64,000 bases of DNA from contig JALCKZ010000001.1 of assembly GCA_022647615.1 (NCBI GenBank), forward strand, positions 670,178-734,177, in the 5' to 3' direction. Of this stretch, positions 9,780 through 18,247 are shown piece after piece (position 1 is the stretch's first letter; each line of letters starts with the position of its first letter). The notes beneath the pieces are model-generated. The model did no database searches. It had not been told where the DNA came from and saw nothing but the letters and a program-made list of their open reading frames with translations. Origin of the DNA: Bacteroidales bacterium. Lineage in GTDB: Bacteria > Bacteroidota > Bacteroidia > Bacteroidales > UBA932. The position numbers and the translations under genes are program-made.

Positions 9780-10547
9780 ATGAATTTTACGCTTAAAGTT
9801 TGGAGACAGAAAGACGCTCATAGTAAAGGACACTTTGAGACATACAAGGTTGAACACATTTCTCATGGTACTTCTTTTCTTGAGATGATGGATATACTTA
9901 ACGAGCAGCTGATTAACGAGCAGGCAGATCCTATTGCATTTAGCAAAGGATGCAAAGATGGTGAACCTTGCATTGCAGATAGCGGCCCTGTAAGTTTTGA
10001 TCATGATTGCCGTGAGGGTATTTGCGGAGCTTGCTCCCTTTATATTAACGGACGTGCGCATGGTCCTGAGAATGAAGTTACTACTTGCCAGCTTTACATG
10101 AGAAAATTTAAAGACGGCAGTACAATTACAGTTGAACCATGGAGAAGCGCCGCTTTCCCTGTTATTAAAGATTTGGTGGTAGATAGAAGCGCTTTGGATA
10201 AAATTATGCAGGCCGGAGGATTTGTATCTGTTAGAACAGGCTCTGTACCAGATGCTAATGCAACTCCTATCGCAAAAGAGAAGGCTGATGAGAGCATGGA
10301 TGCAGCAGCTTGCATAGGATGCGGAGCATGTGTGGCAACTTGCAAAAATGGTTCAGCAATGTTATTTATCGGAGCTAGAGTTAGTTCTCTTGCCCTGCTT
10401 CCTCAGGGAAAAATTGAGTCTAAGAGGAGAGCTTTGAATATGATTGCAAAAATGGACGAGCTTGGATTTGGAAATTGCACCAACACTAGAGCATGTGAAA
10501 TGGAATGCCCTAAAGCACGTTTCTATCAGTCATATAGCAAGACTTAA
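9780..10547 (+). CDS. sdhB: Fumarate reductase/succinate dehydrogenase iron-sulfur subunit
   Basis: The electron-transfer subunit passes electrons between the flavoprotein and the quinone site. It has 255 residues. The N-terminal [2Fe-2S] ferredoxin domain shows the cysteine set CREGICGAC plus a later Cys. The C-terminal domain shows [11 protein letters not shown] and [13 protein letters not shown] for the [4Fe-4S] and [3Fe-4S] clusters. It is cotranscribed with sdhA (5-nt gap), and a strong terminator follows at 10608-10642, so the operon holds only these two subunits here. The membrane anchor must be encoded elsewhere. Confidence 0.95.
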   Translation: MNFTLKVWRQKDAHSKGHFETYKVEHISHGTSFLEMMDILNEQLINEQADPIAFSKGCKDGEPCIADSGPVSFDHDCREGICGACSLYINGRAHGPENEVTTCQLYMRKFKDGSTITVEPWRSAAFPVIKDLVVDRSALDKIMQAGGFVSVRTGSVPDANATPIAKEKADESMDAAACIGCGACVATCKNGSAMLFIGARVSSLALLPQGKIESKRRALNMIAKMDELGFGNCTNTRACEMECPKARFYQSYSKT

Positions 10548-10607
10548 CAGAGAATTTATAAAGGGGAAATTGAGCAAGTAAAAATAATTCCAAATTATTT
10601 TCTATAG

Positions 10608-10642
10608 AGAGACATTCCGTTAATACGGAGTGTCTCTTTTTT
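10608..10642 (+). terminator. Terminator of sdhAB
   Basis: AGAGACATTCCGT pairs with ACGGAGTGTCTCT across a TAAT loop, with one G-T pair, and is followed directly by a run of six T. It lies 60 nt after the sdhB stop and touches the end of hflX. Confidence 0.87.
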
Positions 10643-11810
10643 AATTCCATAGAAAATCATTGAACGGATAACGGCCTTTCATAATTTCCGAAACCATTTT
10701 GTACAAGTCATTTCTTAATTTGTCAACTCCGGTTTTGTCTTTTGCGGATATAAAAATACATGGTGTATTTTCTTTACTCAGCCATGAATTTTTTAGCTGT
10801 GCAAGTGTCAGATTATTAGGCTTATCTGGACTTAAATCAAATTCATCTTTTTTAATAAAATTGTATGCATCAATTTTATTGAAAATTGTAAATATTGGTT
10901 TATTGCCGGCTCCGATTTCTTCCAAAGTTTGTTTTACAACTTTAATTTGTTCTTCAAAATTTGGATGCGATATGTCTACTACATGCATGAGGACGTCAGC
11001 TTCTCTTACTTCATCCAACGTACTTTTAAATGACTCTACAAGTTGATGAGGCAGCTTTCTTATAAATCCTACGGTGTCGCTTAAAAGGAATGGGACATTC
11101 TCTATAACAACCTTTCTTACAGTAGTATCCAGCGTTGCAAATAATTTATTTTCTGCAAAGACATTACTCTTTGAGAGTAAATTCATGATAGTGCTTTTGC
11201 CAACATTTGTATAGCCGACAAGAGATACTCTTACAAGACCGCCGCGATTGCCTCTCTGAACAGCCATCTGCTTGTCAATCTTTTTAAGCTGCTCTTTAAG
11301 AAGAGTTATTTTATCAAGAACTATTCGCCTATCTGTTTCAATTTGTTTTTCTCCGGCACCGCCTCTTGTTCCGCGTCCTCCTCTTTGTCTTTCCAGGTGG
11401 CTCCACATGCCTGCCAGTCTTGGCAGAATATATTGATATCTAGCTAGTTCCACCTGTGTCTTTGCAGATGCCGTTTTAGCGCGCAGCGCAAAAATATCCA
11501 AAATTAAAGAGGTCCTGTCTAATATTTCACAGTTTAATTCTTTCTCCAGATTTCTTACTTGAGCTCCCGTTAATTCATCATCAAAGATTGCAAGATGAAT
11601 CTCGTTATCAGATATATAGTCTCTTATCTCCTCAACCTTTCCCTCTCCAACGTATGTTCTGGAATTTGGCTTTTCTACTCTTTGCATGAATCTCTTCCCG
11701 TTCTCTATCCCTGCCGTCATAGCAAGGAACTCCAATTCATCTAAGTATTCATTTGCTTGATTTTCTGAGCTGTCGGGAGTAATAATACTAACAAAAACCG
11801 CTTTATCCAT
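10641..11810 (-). CDS. hflX: Ribosome-associated GTPase HflX
   Basis: HflX binds the 50S subunit and splits or rescues stalled ribosomes under stress. The 389-residue protein has the HflX N-terminal domain with the glycine-rich linker (QRGGRGTRGGAGEKQIETDRR), then the G domain: P-loop GYTNVGKST, G3 DTVGFIRKLP and G4 NKID. The C-terminal stretch is short, as is usual in Bacteroidetes. It starts at the ATG at 11810. The gene is monocistronic between two plus-strand operons. A CTGTCGGGA word sits inside its 5' coding region (11770-11778). Confidence 0.95.
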   Translation of the reverse strand: MDKAVFVSIITPDSSENQANEYLDELEFLAMTAGIENGKRFMQRVEKPNSRTYVGEGKVEEIRDYISDNEIHLAIFDDELTGAQVRNLEKELNCEILDRTSLILDIFALRAKTASAKTQVELARYQYILPRLAGMWSHLERQRGGRGTRGGAGEKQIETDRRIVLDKITLLKEQLKKIDKQMAVQRGNRGGLVRVSLVGYTNVGKSTIMNLLSKSNVFAENKLFATLDTTVRKVVIENVPFLLSDTVGFIRKLPHQLVESFKSTLDEVREADVLMHVVDISHPNFEEQIKVVKQTLEEIGAGNKPIFTIFNKIDAYNFIKKDEFDLSPDKPNNLTLAQLKNSWLSKENTPCIFISAKDKTGVDKLRNDLYKMVSEIMKGRYPFNDFLWN

Positions 11811-11879
11811 TAAGTAGATTTAGATTTTTCTATTTTTATTGACGCAAGTTAATTATTTTTACATCAAATAATTTGCCTT

Positions 11880-13058
11880 ATGTTCAAAAAGAAAAATTTA
11901 CTTCTAATGTTAACAGCATTTCTTACTGCCGGCAGCTGCTATTGCTCGCTTGCCCAGGACTCCGCGCATGGGAAAAGAATGCGCGATTATGGAATTGAAT
12001 ATGGAATTTTCAAAACCGGAAAGTATAATGCAATTACCGATGTACCAGGTGTTTCCGTGGGCCAGGTAACTTTGAGAAAAGGAGATGATATGCGTACTGG
12101 CGTAACCGCCATTATTCCTCATGGAGGTAATATTTTCAGATTAAAAGTGCCTGCTGCGTTTTATGTTGGGAACGGTTTTGGAAAACTGGCCGGAACTACT
12201 CAAATTCAGGAACTTGGAAACATAGAGACCCCTATCGTTTTAACAAACACACTTAATGTTTCTACCGGAATTGAAGCGCTTGTTACTTACACGCTTCAGC
12301 AGCCCGGGAATGAAAATGTACGTTCCGTAAATGCTGTTGTTGGAGAGACTAACGACGGAGAATTAAATAATATAAGGGCCAGATACGTAAAGGTTTCTGA
12401 CGTTCTGGATGCAATAAAAAATGCAAAAGGAGGTCCGGTAGAGGAGGGATGTGTCGGGGCAGGAACCGGTACAATTTGTTTTAGCTGGAAAGGCGGAATT
12501 GGAACATCATCTAGAGTGCTCCCGCAAAACCTTGGAGGTTACACAGTTGGAGTTTTGGTTCAAACAAATTATGGCGGAGTACTTGAGATTTGCGGGGTAC
12601 AGGTTGGGCAAAAACTTGGCAGTTATTCTTTTAAAAAGAGCATAGATGCAAATGCTAAGACTGAAGAGGCAAAGAAGGGGGACGGCTCTTGTATGATGGT
12701 GGTAATAACTGATGCTCCGTGTGATTCCAGAGGATTGCAACGTATTGCAAAGAGGGCAATTATGGGATTGTCAAGAACCGGCGGAAACGCATCTAACGGA
12801 AGCGGAGATTATGTTCTTGCACTCTCTGTTTGTCCCGATAATCTTATTAAAGACGGGGAGAAAATACACACAATGAAAGTGCTGGATAATGATGAAATGT
12901 CCCCTATTTTCCAAGCAACAATTGAGGCTACTGCAGAAGCCCTTTGGAACTCTATGTTTGCTGCAAAAACCACAAAAGGTTTTAATGGATATGAGGTCCC
13001 TGCATTGCCTGTAGATCAGGTTGTTAAAATGATTAAAGCAGAGAAGGGAATAAAATAA
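11880..13058 (+). CDS. P1 family peptidase (DmpA/BapA-type aminopeptidase), secreted
   Basis: The P1/S58 family consists of Ntn-like hydrolases that self-cleave and remove N-terminal residues, often D-amino acids or beta-amino acids. The 392-residue protein begins with a signal peptide (to about residue 25, CSLAQ). It then shows the family's opening GKYNAITDVPGVSVGQVTL. The self-cleavage Gly-Ser is in NASNGSGDYVLALS near residue 305, so the Ser would be the nucleophile of the mature chain. Length and order fit DmpA. A bidirectional terminator follows at 13111-13146. The natural substrate is unknown. Confidence 0.86.
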   Translation: MFKKKNLLLMLTAFLTAGSCYCSLAQDSAHGKRMRDYGIEYGIFKTGKYNAITDVPGVSVGQVTLRKGDDMRTGVTAIIPHGGNIFRLKVPAAFYVGNGFGKLAGTTQIQELGNIETPIVLTNTLNVSTGIEALVTYTLQQPGNENVRSVNAVVGETNDGELNNIRARYVKVSDVLDAIKNAKGGPVEEGCVGAGTGTICFSWKGGIGTSSRVLPQNLGGYTVGVLVQTNYGGVLEICGVQVGQKLGSYSFKKSIDANAKTEEAKKGDGSCMMVVITDAPCDSRGLQRIAKRAIMGLSRTGGNASNGSGDYVLALSVCPDNLIKDGEKIHTMKVLDNDEMSPIFQATIEATAEALWNSMFAAKTTKGFNGYEVPALPVDQVVKMIKAEKGIK

Positions 13059-13110
13059 AACAGCGCAGGATAAAGTAGAATAATTAAGAGTTAATAGACT
13101 AAAATCAAAT

Positions 13111-13146
13111 AAAAAAGCGGTGCATTTTTTATGCATCGCTTTTTTA
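13111..13146. terminator. Bidirectional terminator between the P1 peptidase and TonB-like genes
   Basis: AAAAAAGCGGTGCAT pairs with ATGCATCGCTTTTTT, with one G-T pair, across a T-rich loop. The A and T tracts on either side allow it to act for both converging genes. Confidence 0.82.
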
Positions 13147-13169
13147 TTTTGTTGTTTTAATCTTCAGGA

Positions 13170-13868
13170 TTATTTCAACTGGAAGATAACAGGGAACGTA
13201 TATCTAACTTTTACGTTCTTGTTTCTTTGTCTTCCCGGAGTCCATCTAGGAGAACTCTGAACAACTCTTACAGCCTCTTTATCTAGGGAAGCATCAACTC
13301 CTCTAAGAACTGACACGTTCTTTACAGAACCATCAGTATCAACTGTAAACTGAAGTGTAACACGGCCTTGAACTCCGTTTTCCTTTGCGATTTCAGGATA
13401 CTCAATGTGAGAGAATACCCATTTGGTGAAATCGTTCTGGTCGCCGCCTTGGAACTTAGGTTTTTCCTCTACAATAGCGAAAGGAATAACTTCCTCTTCT
13501 ACAGACTCTTCCGGAGCAGCTTGTGTTGCAACAACGTAATCTTTAATGTCAACTCCCGCACCCTTAATATCCTCTGTGCTGATAAGTGTGGAAGCAACTT
13601 TAACGTCATTGTTTACAATTTGCAGAACGTCTGATACAACAGGCTCCCTGATATTCTCTGGAGGAGGAGGAGTTTCCTGTTGTGTAATAGGAACATTCTC
13701 AGTTTCAACTGCAGCCTGTGGGCCGGCTTGCATAGTGCTTGTCTCTTTCTCCTTTGTGCTCCATTCGAAAGCAAGAAGGACGACGCCAAGCGCGATAATT
13801 AAACCAATCTCTTTGAACAATAGCTTTTTGTTCTCAAGATCTGCTTTTGGTGTTTTTTTGATTTCCAT
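13170..13868 (-). CDS. tonB: TonB-like energy transducer
   Basis: TonB proteins span the periplasm and pass proton-motive energy from ExbB/ExbD to outer-membrane receptors. The 232-residue protein has a short cytoplasmic start, one transmembrane segment (about 22-38, EIGLIIALGVVLLAFEW) and an acidic, proline-containing linker (TPPPPENIREP). The C-terminal TonB domain (about 150-232) reads NGVQGRVTLQFTVDTDGSV and ends in VKVRYTFPVIFQLK. No exbB/exbD lies beside it. It may be one of several TonB paralogues. The promoter is not clear. Confidence 0.85.
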   Translation of the reverse strand: MEIKKTPKADLENKKLLFKEIGLIIALGVVLLAFEWSTKEKETSTMQAGPQAAVETENVPITQQETPPPPENIREPVVSDVLQIVNNDVKVASTLISTEDIKGAGVDIKDYVVATQAAPEESVEEEVIPFAIVEEKPKFQGGDQNDFTKWVFSHIEYPEIAKENGVQGRVTLQFTVDTDGSVKNVSVLRGVDASLDKEAVRVVQSSPRWTPGRQRNKNVKVRYTFPVIFQLK

Positions 13869-13958
13869 ATTAAGTACTTAAATATTCTGTTTTGCGAGCG
13901 TAAAAATACGCATTTTTTCCTTTGATGGTGCAAAAAATGTTGATAAACTCAGAAAAAA

Positions 13959-14900
13959 TTAAATCAGTTTCTGGTCATACAAAATCTTTGCAGTATTTCT
14001 GGTTGCTTCCGCACTTGCTGCAAATAATTTTCTCTCCTCTGCATTTAGGTCAAACTCAATAACTTTCTCCCATCCATCTTTTCCAAGAATTGCAGGAACG
14101 CCAATGCATATATCTTTCTGTCCGTATTCTCCTTCTAGATAGCAACAGCAAGGGAACATTTTTCTATCATCTTGGATAATTGATTTAGCCATGGTTGCGG
14201 CGGATACTCCGGGAGCATACCAAGCAGAAGTTCCAATCAATTTTGTAAGAGTTGCGCCTCCTACCATTGTATCAGATACAACTTGATTACACTCGTCATT
14301 AGTTAATAATGAGGTAACTGGAATGCCTTTGTAAGTTGCCATTCTTATCAGAGGAATCATTGTTTTATCACCGTGACCTCCGATAACCATTCCTTCAATA
14401 TCAGAAACCGGAACATTCAGCGCACGAGAAAGATAATATGTGAAACGGCTTGTATCTAGCAATCCGCCCATTCCCACAACTCTATGCTTGTTAAGTTTGT
14501 TCTTCTTAAGTGTTAGGTAAGTCATTGGATCCATTGGGTTTGCAATGACCTCAATAATACAGTTAGGTGAATACTTTAAAACATTTGCGGTAACTTCGCT
14601 TACAATTTTAGCATTAACTCCTATCAGCTCTTCTCTTGTCATGCCTGGTTTTCTTGGCATGCCAGATGTAATAATAACAACATCTGAATTTGCAGTTGCT
14701 TTGTAATCATTTGTAACACCAACAAGGCGGGTGTTAAATTGGTAAATTTTAGAGGTTTGCATCATATCCATTGCCTTTCCCTCTGCAAAACCCTGCCTGA
14801 TATCCAACAAAACGACATCTGAGCAGAAATTCAAGTGCAACATTGCATTCACGCAAGTCGCACCAACATTACCGGCGCCAATCACTGAGACTTTAGCCAT
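13959..14900 (-). CDS. mdh: Malate dehydrogenase (NAD-dependent, lactate dehydrogenase-like type)
   Basis: Mdh interconverts malate and oxaloacetate and feeds the reductive branch to fumarate and succinate, which fits sdhAB nearby. The 313-residue protein has the NAD-binding GAGNVGATC near residue 8. The substrate arginine segment GMPRKPGMTREEL and the catalytic His in GGHGD (about residue 175) are also present. It belongs to the LDH-like MDH group by sequence pattern. A 95-nt leader with a small hairpin separates it from a TACCTTTG -7 box. It is divergent from ybeY. Confidence 0.93.
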   Translation of the reverse strand: MAKVSVIGAGNVGATCVNAMLHLNFCSDVVLLDIRQGFAEGKAMDMMQTSKIYQFNTRLVGVTNDYKATANSDVVIITSGMPRKPGMTREELIGVNAKIVSEVTANVLKYSPNCIIEVIANPMDPMTYLTLKKNKLNKHRVVGMGGLLDTSRFTYYLSRALNVPVSDIEGMVIGGHGDKTMIPLIRMATYKGIPVTSLLTNDECNQVVSDTMVGGATLTKLIGTSAWYAPGVSAATMAKSIIQDDRKMFPCCCYLEGEYGQKDICIGVPAILGKDGWEKVIEFDLNAEERKLFAASAEATRNTAKILYDQKLI

Positions 14901-15001
14901 AATCTTCTATTTTTTATATAATTAAAAAATTTATCTCTTAATTTTGCAATGCAAAAATTGCTGCAAAAATTAAACCGCTCTCATCTATTTTAAGAGCGTC
15001 G

Positions 15002-15009
15002 CAAAGGTA
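15002..15009 (-). promoter_or_regulatory. Probable -7 box of mdh
   Basis: On the minus strand this reads TACCTTTG, matching TAnnTTTG. The -33 position, 19 nt away, is TTTT instead of TTTG. The predicted leader to the mdh ATG is about 95 nt. Confidence 0.45.
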
Positions 15010-15043
15010 GTACTTTTATTGCACTAAAAAAATTAAAGACATT

Positions 15044-15508
15044 ATGATTCAATTCTTTGTTGAGAAGACCAAATTTGCTCTATCCGGCAAGCGGCTTTTA
15101 AAAAAATGGATTGTTCAAATTATGAGTGAACGGGGTTTTGAGTGCGGTGAGATTAACATTATTTTTGTTCCCGACAGTTATATCCTGGAATTGAATAAAA
15201 AATCTTTGGGACACAATTTTTATACAGATATAATAACTTTTGACTACTCAGTAGGTCAGATAGTTAACGGGGATTTATATATTAGTGCAGACACGGTTTG
15301 CGCCAATGCAGATTTATATAAGCAGACATTTGAAAAAGAAATTTGCCGGGTGGTAATTCATGGAATTTTACACATGATTGGAGAGGATGATTTAACTCCT
15401 GTACAGCAGAAAAAAATGAGAGCTGCAGAAAATTCTGCACTAAAAAAATTATCTGTCGGGAGTATAAAATGCAAACTGACTGCAAATAATAAAAAAGGAA
15501 AGGACTAA
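15044..15508 (+). CDS. ybeY: rRNA maturation endoribonuclease YbeY
   Basis: YbeY is a metal-dependent endoribonuclease needed for 16S rRNA 3'-end maturation and ribosome quality control. The 154-residue protein has the family fold and the metal motif in VVIHGILHMIGEDD. The first two histidines of HGxLHLxGYDH are present, but the third ligand position is Asp instead of His. Bacteroidetes YbeY proteins often differ at this place, so loss of function should not be assumed. The start at 15044 gives normal length. mnmG begins 1 nt after its stop, so they form an operon. Two CTGTCGGGA words fall in this gene, one in each orientation. Confidence 0.88.
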   Translation: MIQFFVEKTKFALSGKRLLKKWIVQIMSERGFECGEINIIFVPDSYILELNKKSLGHNFYTDIITFDYSVGQIVNGDLYISADTVCANADLYKQTFEKEICRVVIHGILHMIGEDDLTPVQQKKMRAAENSALKKLSVGSIKCKLTANNKKGKD

Positions 15509-15509
15509 A

Positions 15510-17540
15510 ATGGTTGATAATAAATATGATATAATTGTGATAGGTGCGGGTCATGCCGGATGCGAGGCATGTTGCGCCGCCGCAAAAATGGGCTTTAGGA
15601 CTTTGCTTATCACAATGGATATGAACAAGATAGCGCAGATGTCTTGTAATCCCGCAGTTGGCGGTGTCGCCAAGGGCCAGATTGTCAGGGAAATAGACGC
15701 ATTGGGCGGGAGCATGGGACTTGTCACCGATGCTAGCACCATTCAGTTTAGAATGCTTAACAGCTCAAAAGGGCCGGCAGTGTGGAGCCCTAGAGCTCAA
15801 TGTGATAGAATGTTTTTTGTTCTAAACTGGAGATTTGTCCTGGAGCATACTCCCAATTTATTTATATGGCAAGACATTGTAAATGACCTGGATATATCAA
15901 GAGGAAAAGTTACCGGGGTTAAGACTTCCATGGGCGCACATTTTTCTGCTAAGAAAGTTATCATTACCGCGGGTACATTTTTACATGGAAAATTATTTAT
16001 CGGACTTCATTGTGCTGAGGGCGGAAGAATTGGAGAACCAACTGCTGTTGGATTGACAGAAAAGCTCTCTTCTGCCGGCATTCAGACAGATAGAATGAAG
16101 ACCGGAACTCCGCCCAGAATTGATATAAAATCTGTAGACCTTAATAAGCTGGAAAAACAGCCTGGCGATGATGTTCCCTCAAAATTTTCTTTCCTTAATG
16201 TTCCATCCTCTGTTCAGCTGAATGTTCCCCAGATGTCATGTTACATGGTTCATACAAATCCTGAAGTTCATGAAATCTTAAAGAAAGGTTTTAAATATTC
16301 TCCGCTCTTCACAGGATTAATTCACGGAAAAGGTCCGCGCTATTGTCCGAGCATAGAGGACAAGGTTAGAACATTTGCGGGTAAACCGCAGCATCAGCTT
16401 TTTCTTGAACCGGAAGGGTGGAATACTCATGAATATTATCTTCAGGGATTTTCCTCCTCGCTTCCAATGCAGGTCCAAGTTGATGCCATGCACCATATAA
16501 AAGGGTTGGAATCTGCTGAAATTTTCAGACCGGCCTATGCGGTGGAATATGATTATTTTCCCCCTACTCAGCTTTATAACTCTCTGGAATCCAGGAAGAT
16601 TAAAGGTTTATATTTTGCGGGACAAGTCAATGGAACAACAGGATATGAAGAGGCTGCTGCACAAGGACTTATTGCAGGAATTAATGCTGCCTTGTCATTA
16701 AGGGATGAAGAGCCTTTGATTCTGAAGAGAGATGAATCTTATATAGGTGTGCTGATTGATGACTTGGTTACAAAGGGTGTTGACGAACCTTATAGAATGT
16801 TTACCTCTAGAGCCGAGTATAGAATTTTATTGCGACAGGATAATGCAGATTTTAGATTGACTCCTTATGGCTACAAGATTGGTTTGGCTACATCCGGCAG
16901 AATGAAGTTAATGGAGGCGAAATATTCGGCCGCCGCAAAAATTACAGACTATTTTGATACAAATAATATCTCTCCAAAAATGTCTTCCAAGTTTTTGGAT
17001 GAGCACAATAGTTCTCCCCTTTCTGAGGGGAAAAAGATATCTGCTCTTTTGACGCGCCCCAATATTTCTTTATCTGCCCTTCTTAAAATTGTTCCACGGG
17101 GAACAAAAGTAATTTCTCCGGCAAAGGAGCTTGATGGCAAATACTCAGCGACAGATGAAATTTTGAATAATCCTGCAAAGAGATTATCTGCCCTTTCAGC
17201 TAAAAAATTTACTTTCAGTTTTCCTTACAGGCCGGCAAAGATTTCATTAAAGACGAAACAAAAATTTCAGCTTTCAGATGAAACTTTACAAAGCGTGGAG
17301 ATTGCGATAAAATACAGAGGGTATATTGAGAGGGAAAAATTACAGGCAGATAAAATGCATCGTCTGGAGGGGATGAAGATTCCGGCAAAGTTTGATTACA
17401 CCAAGGTTTATTCTCTCTCTACAGAGGGGCGGCAAAAACTTATCTTGCACCAGCCTGCTACAATTGCTCAGGCGTCCAGGATTCCCGGGGTTTCTCCATC
17501 GGACATTTCTGTGCTGCTGATTTTCTTCGGCCGCGGGTAA
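15510..17540 (+). CDS. mnmG: tRNA uridine-5-carboxymethylaminomethyl modification enzyme MnmG (GidA)
   Basis: MnmG is an FAD protein that, with MnmE, builds the cmnm5 group on wobble U34 of several tRNAs. It has 676 residues. The FAD motif IVIGAGHAGCEA is at about 9-20, the signature GPRYCPSIEDK is in the middle, and the second conserved stretch GTTGYEEAAAQGL follows. It is about 50 residues longer than usual. The extra segment (about 520-580, VPRGTKVISPAKEL...) sits between the helical domain and the C-terminal EIAIKYRGYIEREK. That insertion contains a parS-like palindrome at DNA level (17090-17105). It is translationally linked to ybeY. Confidence 0.95.
   Translation: MVDNKYDIIVIGAGHAGCEACCAAAKMGFRTLLITMDMNKIAQMSCNPAVGGVAKGQIVREIDALGGSMGLVTDASTIQFRMLNSSKGPAVWSPRAQCDRMFFVLNWRFVLEHTPNLFIWQDIVNDLDISRGKVTGVKTSMGAHFSAKKVIITAGTFLHGKLFIGLHCAEGGRIGEPTAVGLTEKLSSAGIQTDRMKTGTPPRIDIKSVDLNKLEKQPGDDVPSKFSFLNVPSSVQLNVPQMSCYMVHTNPEVHEILKKGFKYSPLFTGLIHGKGPRYCPSIEDKVRTFAGKPQHQLFLEPEGWNTHEYYLQGFSSSLPMQVQVDAMHHIKGLESAEIFRPAYAVEYDYFPPTQLYNSLESRKIKGLYFAGQVNGTTGYEEAAAQGLIAGINAALSLRDEEPLILKRDESYIGVLIDDLVTKGVDEPYRMFTSRAEYRILLRQDNADFRLTPYGYKIGLATSGRMKLMEAKYSAAAKITDYFDTNNISPKMSSKFLDEHNSSPLSEGKKISALLTRPNISLSALLKIVPRGTKVISPAKELDGKYSATDEILNNPAKRLSALSAKKFTFSFPYRPAKISLKTKQKFQLSDETLQSVEIAIKYRGYIEREKLQADKMHRLEGMKIPAKFDYTKVYSLSTEGRQKLILHQPATIAQASRIPGVSPSDISVLLIFFGRG
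17090..17105. other. parS-like near-palindrome inside mnmG
   Basis: TGTTCCACGGGGAACA differs by one base from the perfect palindrome TGTTCCACGTGGAACA, which belongs to the ParB-binding parS class (consensus TGTTTCACGTGAAACA). It lies in the extra coding segment of mnmG. A second site with a different one-base change lies 1.15 kb away at 18248-18263. Confidence 0.5.
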
Positions 17541-17546
17541 ATTCAT

Positions 17547-17680
17547 GCCTACGGCTCTCTGCAAGGTCATTTGAAAAGTTTCGCTCTGCCTTACTTCTCG
17601 CTAATGATTTTCTGAAGAAAATCATTGCCGTACGAAACGGACTCGCTCAACCTTTTTCATGACCTTGCAACAACAATCCA
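17547..17680. repeat. Nested inverted-repeat element A1 downstream of mnmG
   Basis: A perfect 11-bp inverted repeat (TGCAAGGTCAT at 17560-17570, ATGACCTTGCA at 17659-17669) encloses a second pair (GTTTCG 17578-17583, CGAAAC 17633-17638). Inside that is a perfect hairpin with AATGATTTTC / GAAAATCATT arms (17603-17626). An outermost pair GCCTACGGCT (17547-17556) and AGCCGTAGGC (17847-17856) spans both A1 and the neighbouring A2 element. It has no coding sense. It could be a transcription terminator complex, a structured RNA or a mobile-repeat remnant. Confidence 0.6.
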
Positions 17681-17710
17681 GTAGTATAACCACAAGGTAT
17701 TTTTTATAAT

Positions 17711-17866
17711 TCACACGCTTGAAGCCATGAGGCTTTGGCGAAGCAGGATTGACTAGATGCTGGTAAAAAAGCGTGTGTTTGAGCAACCTTAGGTTGCGAG
17801 TTAGCTTTTTTGCCGGCAGATAGGCAAACTGCGAGCCTTCTTTCAAAGCCGTAGGCTAAAGCGTGA
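17711..17866. repeat. Structured intergenic element A2 (pair of the element at 62084-62238)
   Basis: About 155 bp sharing an ordered set of blocks with the element at 62084-62238. The blocks are CATGAGGCTT (17726), CGTGTGTTTGAGC (17772), GCGAGTTAGCTTTT (17796), a GCC...GGC hairpin, GAGCC, and AAGCCGTAG (17846). The ends form their own stem: CACGCTTGAAGCC at 17713-17725 against GGCTAAAGCGTG at 17854-17865. The arms differ in sequence from those of the other copy, yet both copies pair, which suggests that structure is kept. No reading frame is shared. It may be a non-coding RNA or a REP-like repeat; the strand is unknown. Confidence 0.6.
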
Positions 17867-18247
17867 GTGATTTGCAGGACTTTTGAAAAAAATAATTAAA
17901 TTTGTAAAGGATTTCAACCCGAGATTCCAGCCTGAAAATCTATAAGGCTGCATAAACCACAAATTACCTTGGCGCTTTGTGGCAAGGCAAAGAGCTAGAG
18001 ACTTGCGGGTGGAAAAAGAACTTTTGTCAGAGAATTTTTTCTTTAAGTTGAGTATTATTAACAATTTGGTATCCAAAATGTTAATAACTGTTATTTAAAG
18101 TTTTTCTTTATTGATTTGGCAGATTTTTCTCAAATTTTTCAGATTTTTAAGAATCCGCTTTATACGCTTTTAAATAAGGGTTTATCTTAAGTTAAATTTT
18201 AAATCAAAGTATATATATTATTGATTTATAGATATTTAACTATAAAT
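17867..18247. other. AT-rich intergenic stretch between element A2 and the parS-like site
   Basis: No gene is apparent. From about 18040 the DNA is strongly AT-rich with several T-tracts. I found no close match to the DnaA box here. The stretch ends in the second parS-like palindrome. It may carry promoters or replication-related DNA, but nothing specific can be assigned. Confidence 0.4.

Noticed and set aside
13931..13950. DnaA-box-like word upstream of the TonB-like gene
   Set aside because: A single TTATCAACA in AT-rich DNA is expected by chance.
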